From a virus, in the IMG/VR virus record IMGVR_UViG_3300049218_000483, positions 1-35,595 of that record: a stretch of DNA of 35,595 bases; one strand, written 5' to 3'. The position numbers and the translations under genes are program-made. The notes below the pieces were generated by a model, which worked only from the letters and a program-made list of their open reading frames with translations, ran no database searches and was not told the origin of the DNA. This document shows positions 7,994 through 15,014 of the stretch, one piece after another. Each line of letters begins with the position of its first letter. Position 1 is the first letter of the stretch.

Positions 7994-8425
7994 CTAACCC
8001 CACAGGGTGAAGAATTTGCGGGCGCGGCCGGCGAGTTGGCCGGACTCGCCGTCATCCTCGGTGACGCCGACATGGATGAGGGCGTGGATGATGCGGGGCC
8101 AGGCAGTGATGATCGCGCCGTGGGCGAAGGCGCGGCCCCAGCGGTAGAGCACGAAATCACCCGGGCCCGTCGGCGCCGCGACTTCCGACGCGTGCATGGC
8201 GACGATGTCGAGATAGCGTTCGGCGTCGCGGTGCAGGTGCCAATCGGCGGGATAATGATCGATGGAGAAATCTGGGATCAGCCCCGCCGAACGGTAGACG
8301 GCCAACGGCAGCATGGCGCAGTCGGCGCCCGCGCCCCTGACGCCGGCGGCGTGGTGATAGGGCGTGCGCAGCCAACGCCGCGCCTCGATCACCACGGCCG
8401 CGCGCTCGGACGACTCGGTGGACAT
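7994..8425 (-). CDS. NlpC/P60-type tail peptidase (GTA gp14-like), 143 aa
   Basis: The catalytic Cys lies in GAGADCAML (Cys36) and the His in FAHGAIIT (His102), with the preceding PGDFVLYR segment, as in NlpC/P60 cysteine peptidases of phage tails. The N-terminal RRWLRTPYHHAAGVRGAG is also typical. The enzyme would cut peptidoglycan during DNA entry. In GTA-type phages it sits between the DUF2163 hub and the giant hub/fibre gene; the order is kept here, but a three-gene cassette intervenes. The C-terminal codons come from one copy of a duplicated 137-bp segment and end LWG, whereas the copy at 5629 ends LWRSA. Confidence 0.88.
   Translation of the reverse strand: MSTESSERAAVVIEARRWLRTPYHHAAGVRGAGADCAMLPLAVYRSAGLIPDFSIDHYPADWHLHRDAERYLDIVAMHASEVAAPTGPGDFVLYRWGRAFAHGAIITAWPRIIHALIHVGVTEDDGESGQLAGRARKFFTLWG
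8000..8136. repeat. Right copy of 137-bp direct repeat flanking the TIGR04255 cassette
   Basis: The partner of 5641-5777, with 135 of 137 positions identical. It forms the functional 3' end of the NlpC/P60 gene. Outside 8000 the two flanks share nothing obvious, so 8000 is a sharp junction. Confidence 0.95.
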
Positions 8426-8461
8426 GGCGGAGCCTCTTGCGATTCGATGACCTGAAGTCTA

Positions 8462-8485
8462 CCAATTCATTATTTATAGAATTGG
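8462..8485. promoter_or_regulatory. Palindrome in front of the plus-strand gene at 8490
   Basis: CCAATTC (8462-8468) and GAATTGG (8479-8485) form a perfect 7-bp inverted repeat around an AT-rich centre (ATTATTTATA). It ends just before the start codon of the plus-strand gene and 36 bases upstream of the NlpC/P60 start on the other strand. It could be an operator with part of the promoter, or a short RNA hairpin. This is inference from symmetry and position. Confidence 0.45.
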
Positions 8486-8489
8486 GATA

Positions 8490-8909
8490 ATGGAGAAATA
8501 TTCAGTGTCTGATCAATCCGTGTCTGATCAATCCGTGTCTGATAAATCAGGGCCGCAACTTAAGCTCATCGTCGATGACGATAAAAAGAATATGAAATTC
8601 GCCATTACCAACGATGGCAAGCTGCGCTCCGGCATCCTGCTGTCGGCGGCGCAGCTGAGCCACCTGATGGAGGGCATGGCGCGGGTGCGGGCCCAGATGG
8701 AGCCGGCCGCGCCCATCGACTTCCCAGAGGACGCGCCGCCGGCTGCGATCGACGCCACGCATTATCATTTCGGAATTGACGATGAGTCCGGGGCGTTGAT
8801 CCTCTCAATGCGCAACCCCGGCCTCGGCTGGATCTCCTTCCGGCTGACCGTGGGCGTGCTCGAGCGGATGCTGCGCGTTGCGCGCATAACGGCGAAGCGG
8901 CCGGGGTAG
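8490..8909 (+). CDS. Unrecognised plus-strand accessory protein with SVSDQ repeats, 139 aa
   Basis: The gene runs against the surrounding tail operon. The N-terminus contains three copies of a five-residue repeat (SVSDQ SVSDQ SVSDK) encoded by three tandem 15-bp units at 8505-8549. The remainder alternates beta-like and helical segments (LKLIVDDDKKNMKFAITNDG, SAAQLSHLMEGMARVRAQM, SGALILSMRNPGLGWISFRL) without a recognisable family, membrane helix or signal peptide. Codon third positions are GC-rich after the repeats, as expected for a real gene. Its own promoter is probably the AT-rich palindromic region just upstream. It looks like a moron-type gene carried between tail genes. Confidence 0.68.
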   Translation: MEKYSVSDQSVSDQSVSDKSGPQLKLIVDDDKKNMKFAITNDGKLRSGILLSAAQLSHLMEGMARVRAQMEPAAPIDFPEDAPPAAIDATHYHFGIDDESGALILSMRNPGLGWISFRLTVGVLERMLRVARITAKRPG

Positions 8910-8946
8910 GAGGAGGAGACGGAGCAATAAGCGCGGTTATGCGGTT

Positions 8947-9480
8947 TTAGGTATGCGGCCGTTCCGACCCTGTACACCATTTCTTTGCCAGATATTCGAA
9001 CTCGCAAAAGAAGGTCGGGGTTTGCGATAAACGGCGGACTTCCATGACGAAGGGTTTCAGGGATATCCAATCAGCGACGAGGGTGGTCCGGTAGGAACGC
9101 CTATATAATGCCTCGTCCAGGGTATGCTCGCGAATGCCAATGGCGACGAACTCATAAAAATTCAGCGTCGCGCGAATGGCGCGTCGTTCAGGCGAGTCAG
9201 GCAGGTGATTGCCAACCCAATCCAGCAACTTCTGCTCGTTGCGAATTTTGATGAACAGGCGACGATCTTCGATGATGATCGCGTTCGTCTGTTCCATCAG
9301 AAGCAAATCAAGCGTTGCGCGCCGACGCGCGATGGACCGATTTGTCCAGAGGGTGAAAACCAGCCCCGTGGCGGATGCAATTATGGCCCCTCCTTGGAAG
9401 AAGAGGCCATAAGTTTGTATCTCCTCGGGCGTAAGGGGTATTTAGCCGCCCCAGCCTTCGCGGGAAAGAAGGATCGTCAT
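8947..9480 (-). pseudogene. DUF4760-like membrane protein interrupted by an early stop codon
   Basis: A strong ribosome-binding site (AGGAGGAAACC) precedes the ATG at 9480. That frame runs only 12 codons (MTILLSREGWGG) before TAA at 9442-9444. The same frame then continues open to 8947. It encodes a membrane helix (GLFFQGGAIIASATGLVFTL), a basic stretch with ARRRATLDLLLMEQ, and a soluble part with LNFYEFVAIGIREHTLDEAL and TLVADW, features I associate with DUF4760 proteins. Without the TAA it would be about 177 residues. The alternatives are a TTG start at 9306, giving a 119-residue protein lacking the membrane helix, or stop-codon readthrough. A recent nonsense mutation is simplest. Confidence 0.6.
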
Positions 9481-9735
9481 GGTTTCCTCCTGAGGGTTTG
9501 GATGAGCATCGCAAGCTCCGGTGGATAAACTGGCAGGTTGCGAGGGGACGTGCAAGACGGTTGATGAACGCAATATCCTTACTGACAGGAAGCATGTTGG
9601 CATGCTTGAGAACGCCGTCAAGGCTTCACGGGTTGGCGCCAAGTTCGCGTCAGGGCGTAAGAGATGGTTGTGCCAGCTTCCCACAACGCCACCTCTTTCA
9701 CCCTTCGCGCGCTTCGCATGAACGCCTGAACCATC

Positions 9736-10593
9736 CTACGCCGCGGTTTCCGGCACGGGAACATACGGGAACCCCTCGAAATGCTGGAGGTTCGCGAATT
9801 TGGTCTGGCAGGTGGTTTGCTGCTTGTCGCAGCCGGGATAGACGGTGATGGCGTCGCCGGCGGCGGGCGGGATGGGGATCGGGACGGTCAACAGGAAGAC
9901 GCCGCCGGTCTGCTGGCGGATGCTGTAGGATTTGCCGGCGAGCGCGCCCGAGGTGAAGGTCAGCGTGCCGAGCGAGGCCATGCCGTTCGGCTGGGCGTAG
10001 TTGGTTTGCAAGGTCGTGGTGGTGGAACCGGCGGCAATCGCATAGGCCCCGCCGAAGCTGGATTTGGTGAGACCGCAGCCGGAATCGAACAGGGTGCGGG
10101 AACAGCCCGGCTGAAACAGGCGCCAGGGCCATTGCAGGTTCAACAGCTCCAGATGCGTGTTGGCCTTGATCGTCGCCTGGGTTCGGCCGATGTCGACCTC
10201 GGTGACGCGGCCGGCGAAGAGGGTGACGAGGCCGGCGGAGGTGTCGCCGAAGCTGGGCATGAAGGCGCGGTCGAGCTGGATTTCCGCGCCGTCCATAATG
10301 CCGGCGACGAGCGCCTGAAACCAGGGCGCGCCCTCCAGCAGATCGGTCGGCTTGGCGGTGAGCGTGATGTCGAGCTCGTCGACCTGGACGCCGCGGCTGA
10401 ACTTGACCTTGGAGCGCTCGAAATACGGGCCGCCGGAGGCGTAGATATTGCCGGTGGCGGCGTCGATCAGGTCCCGGTCGGCCGAGGTATAACGGGCGAC
10501 GGCGCCGTCTTGCAGGGTGAAGCCGTAGCAATCGGCCATGAAGAACTGGCTGGAGCCGAGGATGGCCATGAGGGCGGAGCTGGCGGGTTTCAT
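9736..10593 (-). CDS. Tail hub protein, DUF2163 / BR0599 family (GTA gp13-like), 285 aa
   Basis: The N-terminal half carries the DUF2163 pattern (FFMADCYGFTLQDGAVARYT, then VDELDITLTAKP and AEIQLDRAFMP). The C-terminal part carries the BR0599-like pattern with Cys residues in PGCSRTLFDSGCGLTKSSF and GCDKQQTTCQTKFANLQHFEGF, ending VPVPETA. In the Rhodobacter GTA the equivalent protein forms the tail hub, and its conserved cysteines bind an iron-sulfur cluster; four matching cysteines are visible here. It follows the DUF2460 gene, separated by palindrome copy 4, as expected for this module. Confidence 0.9.
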   Translation of the reverse strand: MKPASSALMAILGSSQFFMADCYGFTLQDGAVARYTSADRDLIDAATGNIYASGGPYFERSKVKFSRGVQVDELDITLTAKPTDLLEGAPWFQALVAGIMDGAEIQLDRAFMPSFGDTSAGLVTLFAGRVTEVDIGRTQATIKANTHLELLNLQWPWRLFQPGCSRTLFDSGCGLTKSSFGGAYAIAAGSTTTTLQTNYAQPNGMASLGTLTFTSGALAGKSYSIRQQTGGVFLLTVPIPIPPAAGDAITVYPGCDKQQTTCQTKFANLQHFEGFPYVPVPETAA

Positions 10594-10620
10594 GGGCGGG
10601 CTCCTGGAGTTATGAGTTTT

Positions 10621-10742
10621 TATCCGCAGATTACGCAGATTTAAGGCAGATTAATGAATAAGATTATTCGCTGCGCGGCCCGGAGTACGACTGAAATACT
10701 CTGTGTATTTTAATCTGCGTTAATCTGCGAAATCCGCGGATC
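10621..10742. repeat. Nested palindrome, copy 4 (outer arms only)
   Basis: Arms at 10621-10653 (TATCCGCAGATTACGCAGAT type) and 10710-10741 (AATCTGCG repeats ending AATCCGCGGA) enclose a loop with TTATTCGCTGCGCGGCC. The inner CCACAGAGG arms of other copies are missing. It lies between the DUF2460 and DUF2163 genes. Confidence 0.9.
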
Positions 10743-10747
10743 AATCT

Positions 10748-11350
10748 TCATGGCCAGTTTTTCAGGGTTACGAAATCGAGTTTTTTCTGTTCCCAGAGGC
10801 GGTTCATGAATTTGCTGAAATCGTACTGGTCGGCGAGGAAGCGGCAGGGCCAGTAATAGGTGAAATCGGCGGTGATCGCCGCGCCGGTGGCCGGAGCGGC
10901 CGACAGGGTGAGGACGCCACCCAAGGGGTTCACCGTGAAGGCGGAGCCGATCGACGCGCCGTTCACGTAGACGGCCGAGACGGCGTTGGGCGCGAGGATC
11001 GGCTCGACGAAGCCGGCGAAGGCGCGGACCAGCTGGAACTGGGTCTGGCCGGCGGCGGCGGTTCCAAGCGCCTGGCCGGTCACGGAATTGTCATCGGGAT
11101 CGTTGAACAGGAAGGAATCGAAGGCGCCCTGGCGGGCCAGCAAGAAGGCGACCAGGGTCCGGAACTCGTTATTGGCATCGTCGCGCAGGAAGTTGAACGA
11201 CAGCTGATATTCGCGGCAGGGCGTCGTCCACAACGCGGCGCGGTTTTCCCTGCCGGAGACCGAGGTCTGGATCAGCGTCTTGCCGGCGACGGGAGTCCAG
11301 ACGACCGGGTATTCGAGGCCGGCGAGGCTTGGGAACACGGCGCTGCTCAT
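10748..11350 (-). CDS. Distal tail protein, DUF2460 family (GTA gp12-like), 200 aa
   Basis: The protein shows the DUF2460 course: PSLAGLEYPVVWTP at the start, RENRAALWTTPCREYQLSFN, then LVAFLLARQGAFDSFLFNDP and the C-terminal YYWPCRFLADQYDFSKFMNRLWEQ. The family forms the distal tail ring joining the tube to the hub in gene transfer agents and related siphophages. Its start overlaps the tape-measure stop by four bases (ATGA), implying coupled translation. Confidence 0.93.
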   Translation of the reverse strand: MSSAVFPSLAGLEYPVVWTPVAGKTLIQTSVSGRENRAALWTTPCREYQLSFNFLRDDANNEFRTLVAFLLARQGAFDSFLFNDPDDNSVTGQALGTAAAGQTQFQLVRAFAGFVEPILAPNAVSAVYVNGASIGSAFTVNPLGGVLTLSAAPATGAAITADFTYYWPCRFLADQYDFSKFMNRLWEQKKLDFVTLKNWP

Positions 11351-12498
11351 GCGAACGCGCCTTCGCGGTGGGCCTGGCGCAGCGCCGCGACGACCATCGT
11401 CTTGACCTGCGCCGGCTGAACCCCGGCGCCGAAGGTGGCGTTGCTGAAATCGGCATGGATTTGGGCGCCGCCGGAGCCGCCGCCGGCCGCGAGGCTGGCG
11501 CGGAGCGGGTCGGCGATGCCGGCGGGCAGCACCATCTCACGGGCATGCAGCTGCGTGACCGGGTTGAGGCCGGCGGGCACGTCGAAACCGCCGGCGGCGG
11601 AGAACACGTCGAACGCCATCACGGCGGCGAAGGCCCCGGCGGCGGCGATGGGCGCGAGCACGGGGCCGACGATGGGGATGTCGGCGGTCGACGCATAAGT
11701 CGAAGCCGCCGCCTTGTTGGCGTCGCCGAACACCGAGGCCGACCCAGCCGCCGCGTCGGCGGCCTTGCCGGCGGCCTGCCCGGATTGCATCGCGGCCAAT
11801 CGCGCCGCCTCCCCCGACTGGGTGGCGGTGGTCATGGTGAGCTCGGATTCGAGCCAGGTCTCGGCCCGCTTCACCGCCATGTTGACGAAATCGGAGACGA
11901 CGGACTCACCGAGCTTGGCGACGGCCTGGCGCAGGGTTTCGTTGCCGTTGATGATGCCGGACAGCGACGAACTGAAGGCGTTGCCGATGGGGGCGATGAT
12001 GCCCTGCCAGGCCTGCTCGGATTCCGTGATCGATTTCTGGTCGAGCTGCCGCAGCTTCGCATAATGCTGTGTCTCGATCTGGTCGAGCTGGGATTGCAGC
12101 TTTTTCTGGCCCTCCACGGTGGCGTCGGCGGCATCGAATTCCGCCTGGAGCTCGGCCTGAAGCGCCGCGAATTTGGTGTTTTCGATGCGGATTTCCTGGG
12201 CGATGGCGTCATCGGCGGACATCTGGTGGAGGGCCTTCTCGCGCTCCACCTGGGCGACCTCGGCGGCGTAGAAATCCTCCTGGGCCTTGCGCTGGGTGGC
12301 GCCGGTCCCTGCCCCGTTGAGCGCGGCGTTGAAATCGACCAGCGCCGGCTTGGCGGTCATCGCGGCGTTGGCGATGGTCTGGAAATAATTTTGGATGACA
12401 TCCGCGGTCGAGGCGATCTGTTGGAGCGAGCCGGACAGTCCCGCCGCCAGATCGTCATTGGCGACGGTGAAGCCGATATCGATGGTGTTGTCGGCCAT
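11347..12498 (-). CDS. Tail tape measure protein (short), 383 aa
   Basis: The N-terminus is helical (LSGSLQQIASTADVIQNYFQ). A long charged coiled-coil region at about 70-160 (RKAQEDFYAAEVAQVEREK, LQAELQAEFDAADATVEG) leads to IIAPIGNAFSSSLSGIINGN, a segment typical of tape-measure C-terminal regions. Then come Ala-rich hydrophobic stretches (VGPVLAPIAAAGAFAAVMAF) and a conserved AAGGFDVPAGLNPVTQLHAREMVLPAG motif region seen at the end of many prophage tape measures. It sits directly before the distal tail gene. At 383 residues it predicts a short siphovirus tail. An AAGGAGG ribosome-binding site precedes the start. Confidence 0.88.
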   Translation of the reverse strand: MADNTIDIGFTVANDDLAAGLSGSLQQIASTADVIQNYFQTIANAAMTAKPALVDFNAALNGAGTGATQRKAQEDFYAAEVAQVEREKALHQMSADDAIAQEIRIENTKFAALQAELQAEFDAADATVEGQKKLQSQLDQIETQHYAKLRQLDQKSITESEQAWQGIIAPIGNAFSSSLSGIINGNETLRQAVAKLGESVVSDFVNMAVKRAETWLESELTMTTATQSGEAARLAAMQSGQAAGKAADAAAGSASVFGDANKAAASTYASTADIPIVGPVLAPIAAAGAFAAVMAFDVFSAAGGFDVPAGLNPVTQLHAREMVLPAGIADPLRASLAAGGGSGGAQIHADFSNATFGAGVQPAQVKTMVVAALRQAHREGAFA

Positions 12499-12528
12499 GG
12501 GCGCCTCCTTTCGGGGCGCGCGGGCGCC

Positions 12529-13188
12529 CTATTTCCGGATGATTTCCGCCACCTTGCCGTCGAGGAAGGTAATGCGGGCGTTTTCGGGGTAGAACCAGAT
12601 CTGTTCGGTCGTGGTGCATGCACGCCGGTGGCAGGGATCGCGGGTTTCCCGGGACAGAGGCGCGCCCCAGGCGCTGGCCAGAACCTGATCCGGCGTCATC
12701 TCGAACACCACGCCCGGCAGTTTGAGCCGCCACGCGGCCTCCGCCGGCTTCAGATGCGCCAGGAACAGGGCGTAGCTGCCGATGTCGTAGCGCGTGTCAT
12801 GATCGGTGAAATAGGCGCTGAACGGCTTGGCGATGTCGAAGCCCATATAACCGGGGCCGCCGTTTTCGAAGGTGACGTGAACCCGGATTTCCTTGGTATA
12901 GGAATAGGTCGGCTCGACCCCGCTGTAGGAATCGATGGTGAACTTGCCGGATACAAGCGCGCACTGGGGACCGTTCGGACCGGGATCGAGGAAGAAGTAG
13001 TAATCGGGCCGGTCGCAGAGCAGTTTCCGGCTGGCGCCGATCAGGTAATAGGTATGGCCGATATAGGGCGCGATGACGGGCCGCTCGGCCTCCGTGTCGC
13101 GATCATGCTCGAGTTTCGCGCGCTGCGCGGCGGGGTCGCAGGCGGCGAGGAGGAGGGCGATGCCGAGCGTTGTTAGTCTGTGTAGCAG
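12529..13188 (-). CDS. Putative lipoprotein with apparent CTG start, about 219 aa
   Basis: The frame is open from 13264 to 12529 without an ATG, GTG or TTG before residue-level evidence of the mature protein begins. A CTG at 13188 is preceded by GGAG at good spacing. It would begin a normal lipoprotein signal: basic LHR, a hydrophobic stretch (LTTLGIALLLA) and the lipobox LLAAC, giving lipid attachment at Cys17. The mature part has YIGHTYYLIGASRKLLCDRP, QCALVSGKFTIDSYSGVEPT and DPCHRRACTTTEQIWFYP, with four or more cysteines suited to a secreted protein. I do not recognise the family. The nearest internal ATG (12846) would cut away the signal and half the protein. A phage-borne lipoprotein could act in superinfection exclusion, but that is a guess. 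Confidence 0.65.
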   Translation of the reverse strand: MLHRLTTLGIALLLAACDPAAQRAKLEHDRDTEAERPVIAPYIGHTYYLIGASRKLLCDRPDYYFFLDPGPNGPQCALVSGKFTIDSYSGVEPTYSYTKEIRVHVTFENGGPGYMGFDIAKPFSAYFTDHDTRYDIGSYALFLAHLKPAEAAWRLKLPGVVFEMTPDQVLASAWGAPLSRETRDPCHRRACTTTEQIWFYPENARITFLDGKVAEIIRK

Positions 13189-13267
13189 TTCCGCCTCCGC
13201 CGTGCTTAGCCAGCAGAGCCGCGGGATTGAGTATTCGGCGTTTGCATCGATGGGACCGGAACTCTAT

Positions 13268-13819
13268 TTATTTGTGTTGATTCCCAAAGGAGGGTTGAGG
13301 TCCAGCGTCGGACGTCGGCTGAGGAGCCACTTTATCCCCACCCAGGGCATCGGAAAACTTGGTTGGCGTGACCATGAAATGGTCATACGCACCCGCGGCA
13401 ACAATAATTGCGCCGATGATGACAGGAGCGAGAACCGCTGTGACCATCGCCAAGCCAGCTTGCTTCCAAAAATTTCCAGCAGATTTTATGGTCGTGACGG
13501 CGGATTGAACGGATGACACTATGGCTTCGTCTATAGCCTTTTTCCGCGCTTCTTCGAACTCATCAGCAAGATAAAGACGGGCGGATTCGTCGAAGAACTG
13601 CGCGGCGCGTTCACGGGCTTGCTGAACGCGACCCGTCGTTATCTGGCTGATCCAACCATCCATCTCAGCTTGAGTAGGAACCGCGTTGCGCTTTTCACAC
13701 TCCTCGACCCACTCGAACTTATCGAGTGTCAGAAGAGCGAACGCCAAAAGATCAATCTCGAACCTTGTTCCCGCGTGGGACCTAAGATGATCAAAAAGCT
13801 CACGTTCGTTAGCCGGCAT
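13268..13819 (-). CDS. Unrecognised protein with one membrane helix, 183 aa
   Basis: The N-terminal two thirds are charged and helical (DLLAFALLTLDKFEWVEECE, VQQARERAAQFFDESARLYL). A strong membrane helix at about 124-146 (LAMVTAVLAPVIIGAIIVAA) follows, and then a short polar tail. The start overlaps the end of the 62-residue gene by 11 bases, so the two form a unit. The pair lies between the putative immunity gene and the lipoprotein gene within the tail module, so it is accessory cargo. Function unknown; a cytoplasmic domain tethered to the inner membrane is the visible architecture. Confidence 0.7.
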   Translation of the reverse strand: MPANERELFDHLRSHAGTRFEIDLLAFALLTLDKFEWVEECEKRNAVPTQAEMDGWISQITTGRVQQARERAAQFFDESARLYLADEFEEARKKAIDEAIVSSVQSAVTTIKSAGNFWKQAGLAMVTAVLAPVIIGAIIVAAGAYDHFMVTPTKFSDALGGDKVAPQPTSDAGPQPSFGNQHK

Positions 13820-13997
13820 TCCTCTTCACAGGCGACATTTTTTCGGGATAGCCCAGTTTATCGGCCGCCCTTTCGAACGCCCGCTCAACCCGTTGAATAC
13901 GCTCGGCGCCCACGATGAACTTGCCGGCGCTCTTTGATCGAGGAACGATCGAGTCGCGCGTTGCGATTGACCGGGCCTTGGCATCTACATCAGACAT
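13809..13997 (-). CDS. Small basic protein, 62 aa, paired with the 183-aa membrane protein
   Basis: The short, basic, helical protein (ERIQRVERAFERAADKLGYP in the middle) is preceded by GGAG nine bases before the ATG. Its 3' end overlaps the next gene by 11 bases, the usual look of a coupled pair such as a small regulator or antitoxin-like partner and its effector. No known motif is present, so the pairing is the only functional hint. Confidence 0.6.
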   Translation of the reverse strand: MSDVDAKARSIATRDSIVPRSKSAGKFIVGAERIQRVERAFERAADKLGYPEKMSPVKRNAG

Positions 13998-14318
13998 TTT
14001 TACAAGCTCCGCGAGGGGTTAATCCACGCATCCGGTCAACCATCGCACATTGTTTCCAAATCGCCAAACCACTTTCTTGGATTGATACGGTAGGAAATGA
14101 GCGTGCTGGATAGCGATTCATCCATTAAAGCTATATGGCGCGGAGCAACGACTTTCGCAAACTCGCGCTTGACGCCTCACCAGATTCGTCTGCCACCAAC
14201 GGGCGGGCGCTTTCGGCGAAGTGTTCTCGCCGGGTCTTTTTCGCCGGTTTCGCCGTGGGCAAGTTTCTGAGTGTGGACGTGCGGATGCGCTATTCGCCGA
14301 TTGCGCGGCAACCGGCTT
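13998..14318. other. Intergenic gap between the immunity-like gene and the small gene pair
   Basis: About 320 bases with no gene that I can support. A plus-strand frame (14135-14338) lacks a ribosome-binding site, has an unnatural composition and overlaps the immunity gene end. The gap presumably holds a promoter for the 13997 gene, in the AT-richer part near 14040-14110. Confidence 0.4.
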
Positions 14319-15014
14319 CTATTGATCGACCACTTTGAAATGCGACCAGTTGTATTCCGTGACGCCCATGAGTTGCGCCCGCAGGCCATCGGCATCGGAA
14401 TTCAGCTTGGCCAAGCTGTCTTTCGCTTCTGCGATCGCATCCGCGTATCCTGGGCGTCCGTCCTGAAAGGCGTACTCCAAAGCGTTGTTCAGCAACTCGC
14501 GGGCTTCGTCGTACTCTCCGATGTAGACGGCGCATTGCGCGAGGTAGATGTTCGGCCACGGCACTGCGAGGCGCGGGCGCTCAGCCACTATTCTGTCAAT
14601 CCTGCCCTCGGCGATCATCGCGGGAAGATCATCCTTGATAATTGCCTGATGCAGGGTTTCCGCCATGGCCTGAGGCCCGGAGTCGAAGCGCGCGGAGCCT
14701 TGAATTTTGGGACCGGACATCGCCGTGTTCAGATCGAGCGCGTTCCGAAACATCATCTGATAGCAGATATAAAGCCCCGTTCGGGTGTAATATTTGTTGC
14801 AAGTAAATCGCAACCTTGGTACGATCGGTCCGTGGTTTGTAAAACAAACCTCGATCGGCCAATCATGATCGGGGGGCGCCGCCAAGTCGTAGCGCCGAGG
14901 CGTGCTTCCGGGCAGCATCTTTGTGAGGATCAGGCTCATCTGATCCAACAGCTTAAAAGCAGAGAGCTCGTCGTAATTCTCCGGCATCTTTGCCCAGGAA
15001 TCCGTTATGCTCAT
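14319..15014 (-). CDS. Putative immunity protein for the upstream nuclease toxin, 231 aa
   Basis: The ATG overlaps the toxin stop codon (ATGA at 15011-15014), the tight coupling typical of toxin-immunity pairs. The protein has no signal peptide or membrane helix. Its C-terminal part carries helical repeat-like segments (NIYLAQCAVYIGEYDEAREL, DAIAEAKDSLAKLNSDADGL) resembling TPR-type helices, and the N-terminal half is mixed alpha/beta (PDHDWPIEVCFTNHGPIVPR). I do not recognise the family. Assignment as immunity protein rests on order, overlap and cytoplasmic character. Upstream in-frame codons to 15188 overlap the toxin and are not needed. It could instead be a chaperone or adaptor for the toxin. 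Confidence 0.65.
   Translation of the reverse strand: MSITDSWAKMPENYDELSAFKLLDQMSLILTKMLPGSTPRRYDLAAPPDHDWPIEVCFTNHGPIVPRLRFTCNKYYTRTGLYICYQMMFRNALDLNTAMSGPKIQGSARFDSGPQAMAETLHQAIIKDDLPAMIAEGRIDRIVAERPRLAVPWPNIYLAQCAVYIGEYDEARELLNNALEYAFQDGRPGYADAIAEAKDSLAKLNSDADGLRAQLMGVTEYNWSHFKVVDQ

Noticed and set aside
5641-8136. Insertion sequence as the cause of the 137-bp duplication
   Set aside because: No transposase, no terminal inverted repeats, and 137 bp is far too long for a target-site duplication.
9442-9684. 80-codon minus-strand frame upstream of the DUF4760-like gene
   Set aside because: Only its last 12 codons follow a real ribosome-binding site; the upstream part has no coding character.
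11329-13176. Long plus-strand open frame (615 codons) opposite the tape measure
   Set aside because: Gly/Arg/Asp-rich antisense product of high-GC coding DNA; the minus strand has a clear tape-measure gene with a good ribosome-binding site.
14135-14338. Plus-strand 67-codon frame in the gap near the immunity-like gene
   Set aside because: No ribosome-binding site, odd composition and overlap with the convergent gene's 3' end.
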